Assembly: GCA_021775915.1 (NCBI GenBank)
Contig: JAJFGW010000008.1
Location: 1 to 55,139 of the forward strand
DNA length: 55,139 bases
Origin: Alphaproteobacteria bacterium
GTDB taxonomy: Bacteria > Pseudomonadota > Alphaproteobacteria > Micavibrionales > Micavibrionaceae
Reading direction: 5' to 3'
Position 1 is the first letter of the stretch. Each line of letters opens with the position of its first letter. Shown here piece by piece: positions 42,912-52,065 of the stretch. The notes beneath the pieces were generated by a model, which did no database searches, was not told the DNA's origin, and saw only the letters and a list, made by a program, of their open reading frames with translations. Made by a program: the position numbers and the translations under genes.

Positions 42912-43120
42912 GTCTTTAATTTTCACCCCTTAATATTGTTAAAAGGGTGTTGTGATATGCTTTAATATATTGTTTTAATTCAATAATATTTTTATTCAGA
43001 AACCTCTCCCGCCCGTTCTATTAGGGCTATTGTAAGATAATCTGTATAATAATATGTTAATATTCTATGGGTTTCTGATATTGAAACTTAATGACTTTTT
43101 TACGCGAATATAATAACGTT

Positions 43121-43498
43121 ATGAGTATGAAGAGAATTTTGTTCAGTTTTTTGATCCTTGCTATGCTTACGCCTATGTTGGTGTGTGGCACGGGTTTTGG
43201 TGTGGAAAAAGCACAGGCGGCCGCGCCTTGTCACGGTGAACAAACGGGTGATACGCCGGATGGTGTGATGTTTATGTTGGATTGCATGGGCGTTGAATTT
43301 CAGGCGGCAAGCGGTGATATTTCAATCGAAACGCCCGACCAGAATGTTTATAAAGTTTCTTATATAAGCGCGCATGAATCGCTTTCTTACTCTTTCTGCC
43401 TTGTTGGTCAAAAGCTCATACGCGGGCCACCGGAATGGGAAAGTATCACTAATATTTCTCCTTCCCTTATTCTTATGACGCAGCGCTTCCGTATTTAA
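43121..43498 (+). CDS. Small exported protein upstream of the Cus operon
   Basis: 125 residues from the ATG at 43121; an ATG 30 bases earlier is possible and neither has a clear ribosome site. A signal peptide (ending KAQAA) precedes a short mature protein with CHGEQTGD and LDCMGVEF, so three Cys (two before the tail and one in SFCLVGQ) and one His that could bind metal. The tail has the R-G-P-P motif seen in small DUF2946-like periplasmic proteins that often accompany copper genes. It lies 79 bases before the efflux operon, so a metal-sensing or metal-binding role is likely but inferred. Confidence 0.6.
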   Translation: MSMKRILFSFLILAMLTPMLVCGTGFGVEKAQAAAPCHGEQTGDTPDGVMFMLDCMGVEFQAASGDISIETPDQNVYKVSYISAHESLSYSFCLVGQKLIRGPPEWESITNISPSLILMTQRFRI

Positions 43499-43577
43499 GA
43501 ATTTTCCGTTTTGACGTGGACTATGTTTTACGACATGGCCGCGTGTTTTTTATGTTTTTAAAAACGGGAGTGTCGTT

Positions 43578-44819
43578 ATGCGTATTTTATTTTTGTTTTT
43601 ATTTTTATTTTCTTCGCCGGCCTTTGCACAAGACTTAACGCTTAAGCAGGCCGTAACTCTGGCTGGGCACGATGATCCGGCCTTGGCGCAAATTGAATCA
43701 AGCGCCCGGGCGCTTGATGAAAAATCTGTGGCAGAAGGGCAGTTGCCTGATCCCAAAGCATCTCTGGGTTTTCAAAATTTTCCGACAGATAATTTTAGCC
43801 GGTCCCGCGAAGGCATGACACAAATCGTTGTTGGTGCCTCTCAAGAATTTTCGCGTGGCCATACATTGAGTTATAAAAGCAAAAGAACGAAAGCCTTAGC
43901 TAATGGCACGCGCGCGCAGCGCGATGTCAGGCAGAGCGAGATTCAGCGTAATGTGCGGCAGGCATGGCTCGAGCTTTATTACTGGGAGCAAGCGGCACAT
44001 ACCGTTCATCATAGCGAAAGCCTGCTGGAGAAAGTGATTGAAGCCACAGAAACGCATTACAGCACAGGTCGCCAAAATGCGCAGGATGTCATTGGTGCAG
44101 AGCTGGAGCTAAGCGTTTTGCAAGACAGGCGTGTTGATATTGATAGGCAAATTGAAATGGCGCGTGCAGAGCTTGCTAAATGGATTGGGCAGGCCGCAGC
44201 GCGGCGTGACTTGCCCAAAGATTTTCCGCACCTTCCTGCTCTTTTGGCATATGAAGATCTTGAAAAATCTTTGGTGAATCATCCGCAAATCAAAACAAGT
44301 AACGCGATGATTAAAGCAGGAAATCATGGGGTGAATATAGCCAGAGAACAGTATAAGCCCGGTTTCGGCGTTGGGGTTAGTTACGGTTTGCGAGATGGGA
44401 GCCTAGATGGTGGTGGCAATAGGCCTGATTTTGTAAGCGCTAAAGTTACGTTCGATGTTCCTTTATTTACAGCCAAAAGGCAGGATAAACGTCTTGCTGC
44501 GCGCCGGTACGAGGTCGCTTCTGCGCAATATAGGCGGGACGATGTTTTGCGAAATTTAAAAGCAATGCTGGAGACTGACTACGCGAATTGGCAGCGGTTT
44601 GACGAGCGCGCGCGGCATTATAATAAAACTGTTATCAAACAGGCGAATGAAAATTTTGAGGCATCATTGCAAGCCTATCAGGAAGACAGGACAGATTTTT
44701 CTTCGCTGATCCGGGCGCAGGTGATGGAGCTGGATACAAAATTAAAACTTATACGCCTTAAAACTGATAAGGCAAAAGCGCAGGCGCGACTTCTTTATTT
44801 GCAGGGAGAGCCATCATGA
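43578..44819 (+). CDS. CusC/TolC-family outer membrane efflux protein
   Basis: 413 residues. Signal peptide (1-18, ending SPAFAQ), then the duplicated alpha-helical hairpin layout of TolC-type proteins (SSARALDEKSVAEGQLPDPK; later a second half with RFDERARHYNKTVIKQANEN). It forms the outer-membrane channel of a tripartite efflux pump. A ribosome site (GGGAGTGTCGTT) is close by. The stop overlaps the adaptor start (ATGA), so the operon is cusC-cusB-cusA-like. Confidence 0.9.
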   Translation: MRILFLFLFLFSSPAFAQDLTLKQAVTLAGHDDPALAQIESSARALDEKSVAEGQLPDPKASLGFQNFPTDNFSRSREGMTQIVVGASQEFSRGHTLSYKSKRTKALANGTRAQRDVRQSEIQRNVRQAWLELYYWEQAAHTVHHSESLLEKVIEATETHYSTGRQNAQDVIGAELELSVLQDRRVDIDRQIEMARAELAKWIGQAAARRDLPKDFPHLPALLAYEDLEKSLVNHPQIKTSNAMIKAGNHGVNIAREQYKPGFGVGVSYGLRDGSLDGGGNRPDFVSAKVTFDVPLFTAKRQDKRLAARRYEVASAQYRRDDVLRNLKAMLETDYANWQRFDERARHYNKTVIKQANENFEASLQAYQEDRTDFSSLIRAQVMELDTKLKLIRLKTDKAKAQARLLYLQGEPS

Positions 44820-46027
44820 ATAAATTTGTGACGATCATTATCTTACTAACAATTGGTATTGCTTCCGGATTTTTTGTTGGTCAGGGGTTTAATAAAAAAC
44901 CTAAAAATAGCGAACAGGAAATCTCCTATTGGGTTGCCCCTATGGATGCGAATTTTCGCCGCGATGAACCGGGGAAGTCCCCTATGGGTATGGATTTAGT
45001 CCCTGTTTATGCCGACAATTCAAACGGTGCTGGTGACAATATAAACGCTGTCAAGTTAAGCCCATCCGTTATTAATAATTTTGGTGTACGCACGGAAAAA
45101 GTCACGCGCGGTGCGTTTCGATCGCGAATAGAAACGGTAGGCATCATTGATTATGATGAGAGTAAAATCACCCATGTTCATTTGCGCGCCGATGGCTGGA
45201 TTGAAAAGCTCTACGTTAATTCTGTCGGGGAGCGGGTCAAAAAAGGCGACCTGTTGTTTGAGGTTTATGCCCCCACACTTGTGAATGCACAGGGCGATTA
45301 TATCAATGCGCTGTCTACCGGGCGGGCTAATATTATACGTGCATCTAAAGAGCGTTTACATGCACTCGACATTCCTGAAAGTTTGATTGAAGAACTTAAA
45401 TCGACCAAAAAAATTAGCCAGTATATAAAAATTTATGCGTCGCAAGATGGTATTGTTTCGGCCTTAAATATCGCAGAAGGCATGTTTGTTACGCCAAAGA
45501 TGACAATCATATCACTCGCTGATTTGTCCTCTGTTTGGCTTCTGGTCGATGTTTTCGAAGCGCAGGTGTCGCAAATTACGAAAGGCCTGAGCGCGCAGAT
45601 GCGTCTATCTTATGATCCTGCGCGTGTTTGGAATGGAAAAATCACTTACATCTATCCGCAAATAGAGGACAAAACTCGTACGTTAAAAGTGCGCCTTGAA
45701 TTTGAAAATGAAGGAGAAATTCTAAAGCCGGGTATGTATGCTAATGTTACAATTTTTGGGCAGGAAAAACCGGCCGCACTTAATATCGCGCGGGAGGCAC
45801 TGATCCGTAGCGGTAAAGCGCAGCGTGTTATATTGGCTCTTGGCGACGGGAGATTTCAACCTGCTGCCGTAAAAACAGGGATTGAATCCGGCGGGCGGAT
45901 TGAAATTATCGAAGGTCTTGAGGAGGGAGAAGATATTGTCGTTTCTTCTCAATTCCTGATTGATTCAGAATCCAGCTTTGCCGGTTCGGCATTAAGGATG
46001 AGTTCGGCGCAGGAGTCTACGCCATGA
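44816..46027 (+). CDS. cusB: CusB-like periplasmic adaptor of a heavy-metal RND pump
   Basis: 403 residues: N-terminal membrane anchor (5-25), then a heavy-metal-binding-type module (YWVAPMDANFRRDEPGKSPM, then GMDLVPVY) which differs from the usual YTCPMHP form by lacking the cysteine. Membrane-fusion lipoyl and beta-barrel domains follow (FEVYAPTLVNAQGDYINAL, GMFVTPKMTIISLADLSSVW, LKPGMYANVTI). CusB-type adaptors use Met residues to hand Cu(I)/Ag(I) to CusA. Overlaps both neighbours by 4 bases. Confidence 0.94.
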   Translation: MNKFVTIIILLTIGIASGFFVGQGFNKKPKNSEQEISYWVAPMDANFRRDEPGKSPMGMDLVPVYADNSNGAGDNINAVKLSPSVINNFGVRTEKVTRGAFRSRIETVGIIDYDESKITHVHLRADGWIEKLYVNSVGERVKKGDLLFEVYAPTLVNAQGDYINALSTGRANIIRASKERLHALDIPESLIEELKSTKKISQYIKIYASQDGIVSALNIAEGMFVTPKMTIISLADLSSVWLLVDVFEAQVSQITKGLSAQMRLSYDPARVWNGKITYIYPQIEDKTRTLKVRLEFENEGEILKPGMYANVTIFGQEKPAALNIAREALIRSGKAQRVILALGDGRFQPAAVKTGIESGGRIEIIEGLEEGEDIVVSSQFLIDSESSFAGSALRMSSAQESTP

Positions 46028-49000
46028 TTAACCGCATCATAGACTGGTCGATTGAAAACCGTTTTCTTGTGCTTCTCATGACAGTGATGCTCATTGGCTG
46101 GGGGTTTGTGGCACTTCAGAAAACGCCGCTGGACGCCATTCCTGACCTTTCGGATGTGCAGGTTATTATCAAGACAAGCTATCCGGGGCAAGCGCCGCAA
46201 GTGGTGGAAGATCAGGTAACCTACCCGTTGACAACGGCAATGCTGGCCGTACCAAGAGCGGTCAATGTGCGGGGATATTCCTTCTTTGGGGATTCTTACG
46301 TTTATATTATTTTTGAGGACGGTACTGATTTATATTGGGCGCGTTCGCGCGTTCTGGAATATTTAAGTCAGGTCACGCCTAAATTACCACAGGCCGCACA
46401 GCCAGCATTAGGGCCGGACGCCACCGGGGTGGGCTGGATCTATGAATATGCGCTGGTCGATAAAACCGGTCATCACGATCTTTCTCAACTGCGCACAATA
46501 CAAGATTGGTTTTTAAAGTTTGAGCTACAAACATTGCCCGGTGTTTCTGAAGTGGCCACTATCGGCGGTATGGTTAAACAATATCAAATTGTGGTCGACC
46601 CTAACCGGTTGCGCGCCTATAACATTCCGCTGCAAAAAATTCATATGGCGATTAAAAATGCCAATCAGGAAGTGGGCGGCTCTGTCATTGAAATGGCCGA
46701 AGCCGAATATATGGTACGATCCGGCGGTTATATTAAAGGCATTGACGATCTAAAAACGATTCCCTTGGGGCTTTCCGCTACAGGAACGCCGCTTTCACTG
46801 GGGGATATAGCTGATATTTCCATCGGGCCGCAAATGCGGCGTGGTATTGCTGATCTGAATGGGGAAGGCGAAGTTGTCGGCGGTGTTATTATCATGCGCT
46901 GGGGTGAAAATGCGCTCGCCACTATTAAGGCCGTGAAAGAAAAGTTGCAGGACCTTAAAAAATCTTTGCCGGACGGGGTGGAAATTATTGAGGTTTATGA
47001 TCGCTCGTCTCTGATTGAGCGAGCAATTAAAACCTTGCGCGAAAAACTTTTAGAAGAATTTATTGTTGTTGTTTTGGTCTGCACAATTTTTCTGTTTCAT
47101 TTGCGCTCATCTTTGGTCGTGGTTATTAGTCTGCCTATTGGAATACTAATTGCCTTTATTATTATGCAGGCACAGGGCATCAACGCGAATATCATGTCTT
47201 TGGGAGGGATAGCCATTGCCATCGGCGCAATGGTCGACGCTACAATTGTCATGATTGAAAATTTTCACAAACATATTGAACGCGAGGGCTTGACCAAAGA
47301 AAATCGCTGGCAGCTTGTTGCTAAATCAGCAAAAGAAGTCGGCGCGCCGCTGTTTTTTTCTTTACTTATTATTACATTGAGCTTCCTTCCTGTCTTCACG
47401 TTGCAGGCACAGGAGGGGCGTATGTTTGCACCGCTAGCCTATACAAAAACCTACGCTATGGCGGGCGCGGCATTTTTGTCTATCACATTAATTCCTGTTT
47501 TGATGGGTTTGTTTATTCGCGGAAAAATTACGCCGGAACAAAAAAATCCGGTGAACCGGGCGCTTATTTCTTTTTATCGCCCGTTTCTTGACGTGGCTAT
47601 AAAGTTCCCGAAAATGATTGTTGTTCTGGCTATGGTTATTGGTTTAAGCACATTTTATCCTCTTTCAAAAATCGGTCATGAATTTATGCCGGAACTGGAT
47701 GAAGGCGACCTTCTTTATATGCCGAGCACTTTTCCCGGTATCTCTATTGGTAAGGCGCAGGAGGTACTGCAACAAACTGACCGTCTGATTAAAACGCTTC
47801 CCGAAGTGCAAACTGTTTTTGGCAAAATAGGCCGGGCAGAAAGCGCGACTGATCCTGCGCCGCTGACCATGATTGAAACGACCATTCGTTTAAAGCCGCG
47901 CGCAGAGTGGCGTCCGGGCATGACCATGGATAGTTTGAAAGCGGAGCTTGATTCGCTTGTGAATGTACCGGGGATGAGTAATGTCTGGATTATGCCGATT
48001 AAAAACCGCCTTGATATGCTGGCTACGGGTATCAAGACTCCCGTGGGAATCAAAATTGCCGGACCTGATCTGGAGATAATCGCAGAGATTGGTAAGAAGA
48101 TTGAAATACTTTTAAAGCCCGTTGAAGGTACGGCCTCTGTTTATGCCGAGCGCGTTTCCAGCGGACGTTTCATTGATATAGATATTGATCGCAAATCGGC
48201 AGCGCGGTTTAATCTCAATGTTTCCGATATTCAGGATATTATTCGTACTGCTGTTGGCGGTATGAATGTGACACAAACGGTTGAAGGGATCGAGCGCTAT
48301 CCCGTTAACTTGCGTTATCCACGCGATGTCCGTGACAGCGTAGAGAAGCTAAAGCTCCTGCCTGTTGTGACGCCGGCGGGCGCGCATATTCCGCTCGGTG
48401 AGGTCACGAGCATAGAAATTAATAACGGTCCCGGTATGATCCGCTCGGAAAATGCGCGGCTTAATGGCTGGATTTATGTCGATATTAAGGGCCGCGATAT
48501 TGGATCTTATGTGCTTGATGCTAAAAAAATCGTGGATGAAAACCTTGACCTGCCTGCCGGATATTCACTGGGATGGTCAGGACAATTTGAATTTATGGAG
48601 CGAACAAAAGAGCATATGAAAGTCATTGTGCCGGTGACTTTTCTAATTATTGTGTTGCTTCTTTATCTTAATTTCCGTCATTTCGGGGAAGTTCTGATTA
48701 TACTTGGCTCCTTGCCTATGGCGCTAATCGGCGGCATTTGGCTACTTTATTTCCTCGGCTATAATTTTTCGGTGGCCGTGTCTGTGGGGTTTATAGCGCT
48801 GGCAGGCGTCACAATAGAAATCGGCGTTCTGTTGCTGGTTTATTTAAATCAGGCGCTCAAAGCCAGCACAGAAACCGCAAAATCTGAAAACCGCGCTTTA
48901 ACGGAAACTGATCTCAATAAGGCCGTTATTGAGGGCGCATTACTACGTATTCGCCCTATTCTTATGACCGTGGCATCAACAATTATCGGCCTTCTTCCCA

Positions 49001-49152
49001 TTATGTTGGGCGATGGTACTGGTTCGGAAGTGATGCGCCGTATCGCCGCGCCTATGGTCGGTGGAATGATAAGCTCAACTGTCTTGATTGTACTGGTTAT
49101 TCCGGCAATATTTATTCTGTGGAAACGGAAAATTTTAAAATCTGAGTACTAG
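46024..49152 (+). CDS. cusA: CusA-type Cu(I)/Ag(I) RND efflux pump
   Basis: 1,042 residues, 12 membrane helices and two large periplasmic loops. The TM4 motif GGIAIAIGAMVDATIVMIEN is the CusA form, not the CzcA form with extra acidic residues. The three export methionines of E. coli CusA (M573, M623, M672) are conserved as M566 (LYMPST), M616 (APLTMIE) and M665 (RLDMLATGIKTP). This predicts Cu(I)/Ag(I) as substrate. It works with the upstream adaptor and outer-membrane channel. The last 4 bases overlap the convergent glycosyltransferase gene. Confidence 0.97.
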   Translation: MINRIIDWSIENRFLVLLMTVMLIGWGFVALQKTPLDAIPDLSDVQVIIKTSYPGQAPQVVEDQVTYPLTTAMLAVPRAVNVRGYSFFGDSYVYIIFEDGTDLYWARSRVLEYLSQVTPKLPQAAQPALGPDATGVGWIYEYALVDKTGHHDLSQLRTIQDWFLKFELQTLPGVSEVATIGGMVKQYQIVVDPNRLRAYNIPLQKIHMAIKNANQEVGGSVIEMAEAEYMVRSGGYIKGIDDLKTIPLGLSATGTPLSLGDIADISIGPQMRRGIADLNGEGEVVGGVIIMRWGENALATIKAVKEKLQDLKKSLPDGVEIIEVYDRSSLIERAIKTLREKLLEEFIVVVLVCTIFLFHLRSSLVVVISLPIGILIAFIIMQAQGINANIMSLGGIAIAIGAMVDATIVMIENFHKHIEREGLTKENRWQLVAKSAKEVGAPLFFSLLIITLSFLPVFTLQAQEGRMFAPLAYTKTYAMAGAAFLSITLIPVLMGLFIRGKITPEQKNPVNRALISFYRPFLDVAIKFPKMIVVLAMVIGLSTFYPLSKIGHEFMPELDEGDLLYMPSTFPGISIGKAQEVLQQTDRLIKTLPEVQTVFGKIGRAESATDPAPLTMIETTIRLKPRAEWRPGMTMDSLKAELDSLVNVPGMSNVWIMPIKNRLDMLATGIKTPVGIKIAGPDLEIIAEIGKKIEILLKPVEGTASVYAERVSSGRFIDIDIDRKSAARFNLNVSDIQDIIRTAVGGMNVTQTVEGIERYPVNLRYPRDVRDSVEKLKLLPVVTPAGAHIPLGEVTSIEINNGPGMIRSENARLNGWIYVDIKGRDIGSYVLDAKKIVDENLDLPAGYSLGWSGQFEFMERTKEHMKVIVPVTFLIIVLLLYLNFRHFGEVLIILGSLPMALIGGIWLLYFLGYNFSVAVSVGFIALAGVTIEIGVLLLVYLNQALKASTETAKSENRALTETDLNKAVIEGALLRIRPILMTVASTIIGLLPIMLGDGTGSEVMRRIAAPMVGGMISSTVLIVLVIPAIFILWKRKILKSEY

Positions 49153-49952
49153 CACTGCTTGTTTTTATCTATCATGCGGTAATAACGGTAACGGCTGCGC
49201 GCAAAATTTAGTCCTGTGTGTCCGTCAAGAAAGCCGTATTTTAAAATATAACAATGAACAAAAGCAATAAGGCCGCGCCCCGGTATGGCACGAAATATGC
49301 GCTTTAAAATTTGGCGCCACGCTAGCGGATCTTGCGGCCACGCTTGCTTGCGGTTCATAGCGGCTTCCCATGTGGCGTAGCGCCCATGACGCTCGTTCCA
49401 GTTTTCATCATAGGCGTAATGGAGCAAAGTTTGTTTTAAAGCGCCAATTTTTTCATGTTCAAATTCCGGCCTTAAAACAGGCTGGTAATGACCTTCAATT
49501 TCTCCCATACCGGGAATATCAAGATCATCAATGACCGGGAACATCACTTTACGGCGATCAATCAGGCAGAGTTTATTATTTTTTAAGCCAAAGCGCAGCG
49601 CTTTTTCTTCGATCACATAGCGGCCTTTGACAAAATAACCGGCGCACTTGAGCGGGCATGTTTTGAGCTCTTTAACCAGCTCTTCTGTTATAATTTCATC
49701 GGCATCAACAAAGAAAACCCAGTCGTGTTTTAGCTCTAAATTATCAAGGCACCACTGTCTTTTCTTGGGATATTTTCCGTCCCATTGATAGGGAATAATT
49801 TTTGCGCCGGAGTCTGCCGCCAGTTTTTGCGTGTCGTCATCACTGTTTGAATCGACAACAATAATTTCAGAAAAATCACTAAGCGCTGCAAGGCAGCGTT
49901 CAATATTGGCCGCCTCATTGCGGGTGGTGACAATAACGGAAACAGAAATCAT
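49149..49952 (-). CDS. Family 2 glycosyltransferase
   Basis: 267 residues, GT-A fold: VSVIVTTRNEAANIERCLA at the N-terminus, IIVVDSNSDDDTQKLA, and the metal-binding VFFVDADEIIT (DxD-like). A C-terminal HYAYDENWNERHGRYATWEA block is like LPS-core WaaE/KdtX-type enzymes. Cytosolic, probably membrane-associated through a basic C-terminus. It is the last gene of the leftward polysaccharide operon and overlaps the Wzz-like gene by 4 bases. Confidence 0.9.
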   Translation of the reverse strand: MISVSVIVTTRNEAANIERCLAALSDFSEIIVVDSNSDDDTQKLAADSGAKIIPYQWDGKYPKKRQWCLDNLELKHDWVFFVDADEIITEELVKELKTCPLKCAGYFVKGRYVIEEKALRFGLKNNKLCLIDRRKVMFPVIDDLDIPGMGEIEGHYQPVLRPEFEHEKIGALKQTLLHYAYDENWNERHGRYATWEAAMNRKQAWPQDPLAWRQILKRIFRAIPGRGLIAFVHCYILKYGFLDGHTGLNFARSRYRYYRMIDKNKQC

Positions 49953-50785
49953 GATTTTTCGGTACGGCGTAAGCTATAGAGAACATAAAAAACAAACATG
50001 CCGCCGAGTATAAAAATAGGCAGAACAATAGAAATGCGTGGCCAGTAGGGTTTGATTCCTGCCGTAGGCGGTTCGGCGATAATTGCGGCGAACGGTTCGC
50101 CCATGGCAAGGATCATCCGCACATGCTCCTGTTCCATGAGTAGCGAAGTAAGAGCACGCCGATGGTCCGGGTGGTCGGTAGTGAGTAGCGCTTCTTCCAG
50201 GTAAACGGTACGGCTGTGCGTTTTGTTTCTGATTTCTGCGCTAATAATTTCATCAGCTGTTTCCTGCAGGCGGCGCAAAAGATAGTTTGCAAATTCTTTG
50301 TCGGGATGTTTATAAACCAGCCGTCGCAACGGTGTTGTACCGACAGGCTCGATACTGACTTCCTGCATTAAATGCGCCAGAATTTTTTCCGGCGTATCTA
50401 TTTTCATTTCATTTTTTTGAAAACCAAAATTGCCGGCACTTTGAATGCCTTCAACAATTATTTTGTCCCCCAGCAATCGCGTTGCAACAGAAATACCGCG
50501 CAACATATGTTCAAACCGAATGAAATCATTGGAGTCCTGTGACCCCATTGTATTGACCAGATATTGCACGGCAAAGGAACTATTGTCTGGCAATAACGCT
50601 TTTATATCAGGCCCGGCGGCCCTTTCTGCTGGTGCAATCAGCATACTTGCCCGGTAATGCGGTATCGCTGTGGTAAGAAACCCCACCGCTAAAATTAGTC
50701 CCAGTACACCGCCAAAAATAAGGAATAATTTTGCCTGCCATAAGTCCTTTAACAGATCTCCTAATGTTGGCTCTCGCTTCATCAC
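49949..50785 (-). CDS. Wzz-like chain length determinant
   Basis: 278 residues with the polysaccharide co-polymerase layout: N-terminal membrane helix about 18-40 (LFLIFGGVLGLILAVGFL), a periplasmic domain with coiled helices, and a C-terminal membrane helix about 247-270. The C-terminal Pro-rich region (AEPPTAGIKPYWPR) just before the helix is typical. There is no cytosolic tyrosine-kinase domain. It sets O-antigen or exopolysaccharide chain length. Overlaps both neighbours by 4 bases, so the operon is tightly coupled. Confidence 0.88.
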   Translation of the reverse strand: MMKREPTLGDLLKDLWQAKLFLIFGGVLGLILAVGFLTTAIPHYRASMLIAPAERAAGPDIKALLPDNSSFAVQYLVNTMGSQDSNDFIRFEHMLRGISVATRLLGDKIIVEGIQSAGNFGFQKNEMKIDTPEKILAHLMQEVSIEPVGTTPLRRLVYKHPDKEFANYLLRRLQETADEIISAEIRNKTHSRTVYLEEALLTTDHPDHRRALTSLLMEQEHVRMILAMGEPFAAIIAEPPTAGIKPYWPRISIVLPIFILGGMFVFYVLYSLRRTEKS

Positions 50786-52035
50786 GCGGCCTTACTTTCT
50801 GAATTTACAACATCGCGCGCTCTTTCAATCCAGGCATTAAAAGACTCGGCGGGGATGAATGTGCGGCCGGCTTCTGCCGCGCCTTCATGGGCCGCAAACC
50901 ACTCGTCACTATCCATACGAAGTTTTTTGATAGCGGCAGCTAATTTTTCCGCATCGCCTTGTGGTACAATAACGCCTGCTTTGAAATCGCTGATGACCCG
51001 CGCTGTTTCGCTATCTTCCGGCCCTACAAAAACACAGGGCCGTCCGACGGCCAGAGCAGCATAAAGCTTACAAGGCACCAGCATACCTGCGCTTTCGTGC
51101 TTCATTGTAATTAAATGTAAATCGCCGCTTTCCATGAGTTCGCGCAACCGGCTCGCGGGCTGGAACGGCATCAGGCGGATATTTTCTAATTCCCGGCGTG
51201 CTCTTTCCTGTGACAGATGTCTGAAAGCAGGCCCGTCGCCGACAAAAACAAATTCAATGTCCGGGTTATCTTTATCTAAAATAGTGGCGGCATCCAAAAC
51301 GGTTTTAATCGGATGTGCCCGTCCTAAATTTCCCGAATAAAGAACGCGGAATTTACGTTTGGTTCCGTCGGTTAATTGCTGGTCAAAGGGCCGTGCGCCT
51401 TTTGCTTTGTTTATTTTACGCACGCGGCGGCGGCGGGCTTGTGAATGACCGTCCGGTGGCAGTAATTCGTAGTCCGGCCAGTTGGGAATGACCGCGACGC
51501 GTCTTGGTTCCAGACCGCTATGGGTAAGTTGCTTTGCCATACAACGTCCAACGGTAACGACCTTGTCGCATTTCTTCATAGACCGTCGTGATAAGGTCTT
51601 AAAAAAGCTCATTTGCCGCGCCGGCATTTTAAAACCAAGCGCCGGTAGAATGTCGGGATATAAATCCTGACACCAGTGGATATGACGTGAGCGTTTCAGG
51701 ACAGCCAGAAATCGTCCGGCAACAACGAGCATTGGCGGATCTGTCATAGTTACAATCAGATCGTGCCGGGGCATGTTTAGCCCTGCCCAGAACATTTTCA
51801 GCCAGACTCGTAAATAAGCCCGTGTTCTTTTGGCTTTTATAGGCGCCTTTACTCTGATAATGCGCACTTTGTCATCATATTCACGCTTTGACCCGGTTCC
51901 TGCCGTTACAACAGTAACGTCCCAGCCCTGATCGACAAATTCATGCGCCAGATCACGCAGTACCCGCCCTGTCGCCCCGCGCATTGGCGGGTAAACGCGG
52001 TTAAAAAATACAACGGACGGCCTATGCGCACCCAT
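50782..52035 (-). CDS. Family 4 glycosyltransferase
   Basis: 417 residues from the ATG at 52035, with GAAGG five bases upstream; a TTG 12 bases earlier is less likely. GT-B fold: N-lobe VVFFNRVYPPMRGATGRVL, C-lobe YSGNLGRAHPIKTVLDAA and VFVGDGPAFRHLS, with HESAGMLVPCKLYAALAVGR as the nucleotide-sugar binding region. A basic linker (QARRRRVRKINKAKGARP) between lobes may contact the membrane. Probable cytosolic transferase for a surface polysaccharide. Confidence 0.92.
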   Translation of the reverse strand: MGAHRPSVVFFNRVYPPMRGATGRVLRDLAHEFVDQGWDVTVVTAGTGSKREYDDKVRIIRVKAPIKAKRTRAYLRVWLKMFWAGLNMPRHDLIVTMTDPPMLVVAGRFLAVLKRSRHIHWCQDLYPDILPALGFKMPARQMSFFKTLSRRSMKKCDKVVTVGRCMAKQLTHSGLEPRRVAVIPNWPDYELLPPDGHSQARRRRVRKINKAKGARPFDQQLTDGTKRKFRVLYSGNLGRAHPIKTVLDAATILDKDNPDIEFVFVGDGPAFRHLSQERARRELENIRLMPFQPASRLRELMESGDLHLITMKHESAGMLVPCKLYAALAVGRPCVFVGPEDSETARVISDFKAGVIVPQGDAEKLAAAIKKLRMDSDEWFAAHEGAAEAGRTFIPAESFNAWIERARDVVNSESKAA

Positions 52036-52065
52036 AAAAGCCTTCAATTCCTTAAGTTTTAGAGA

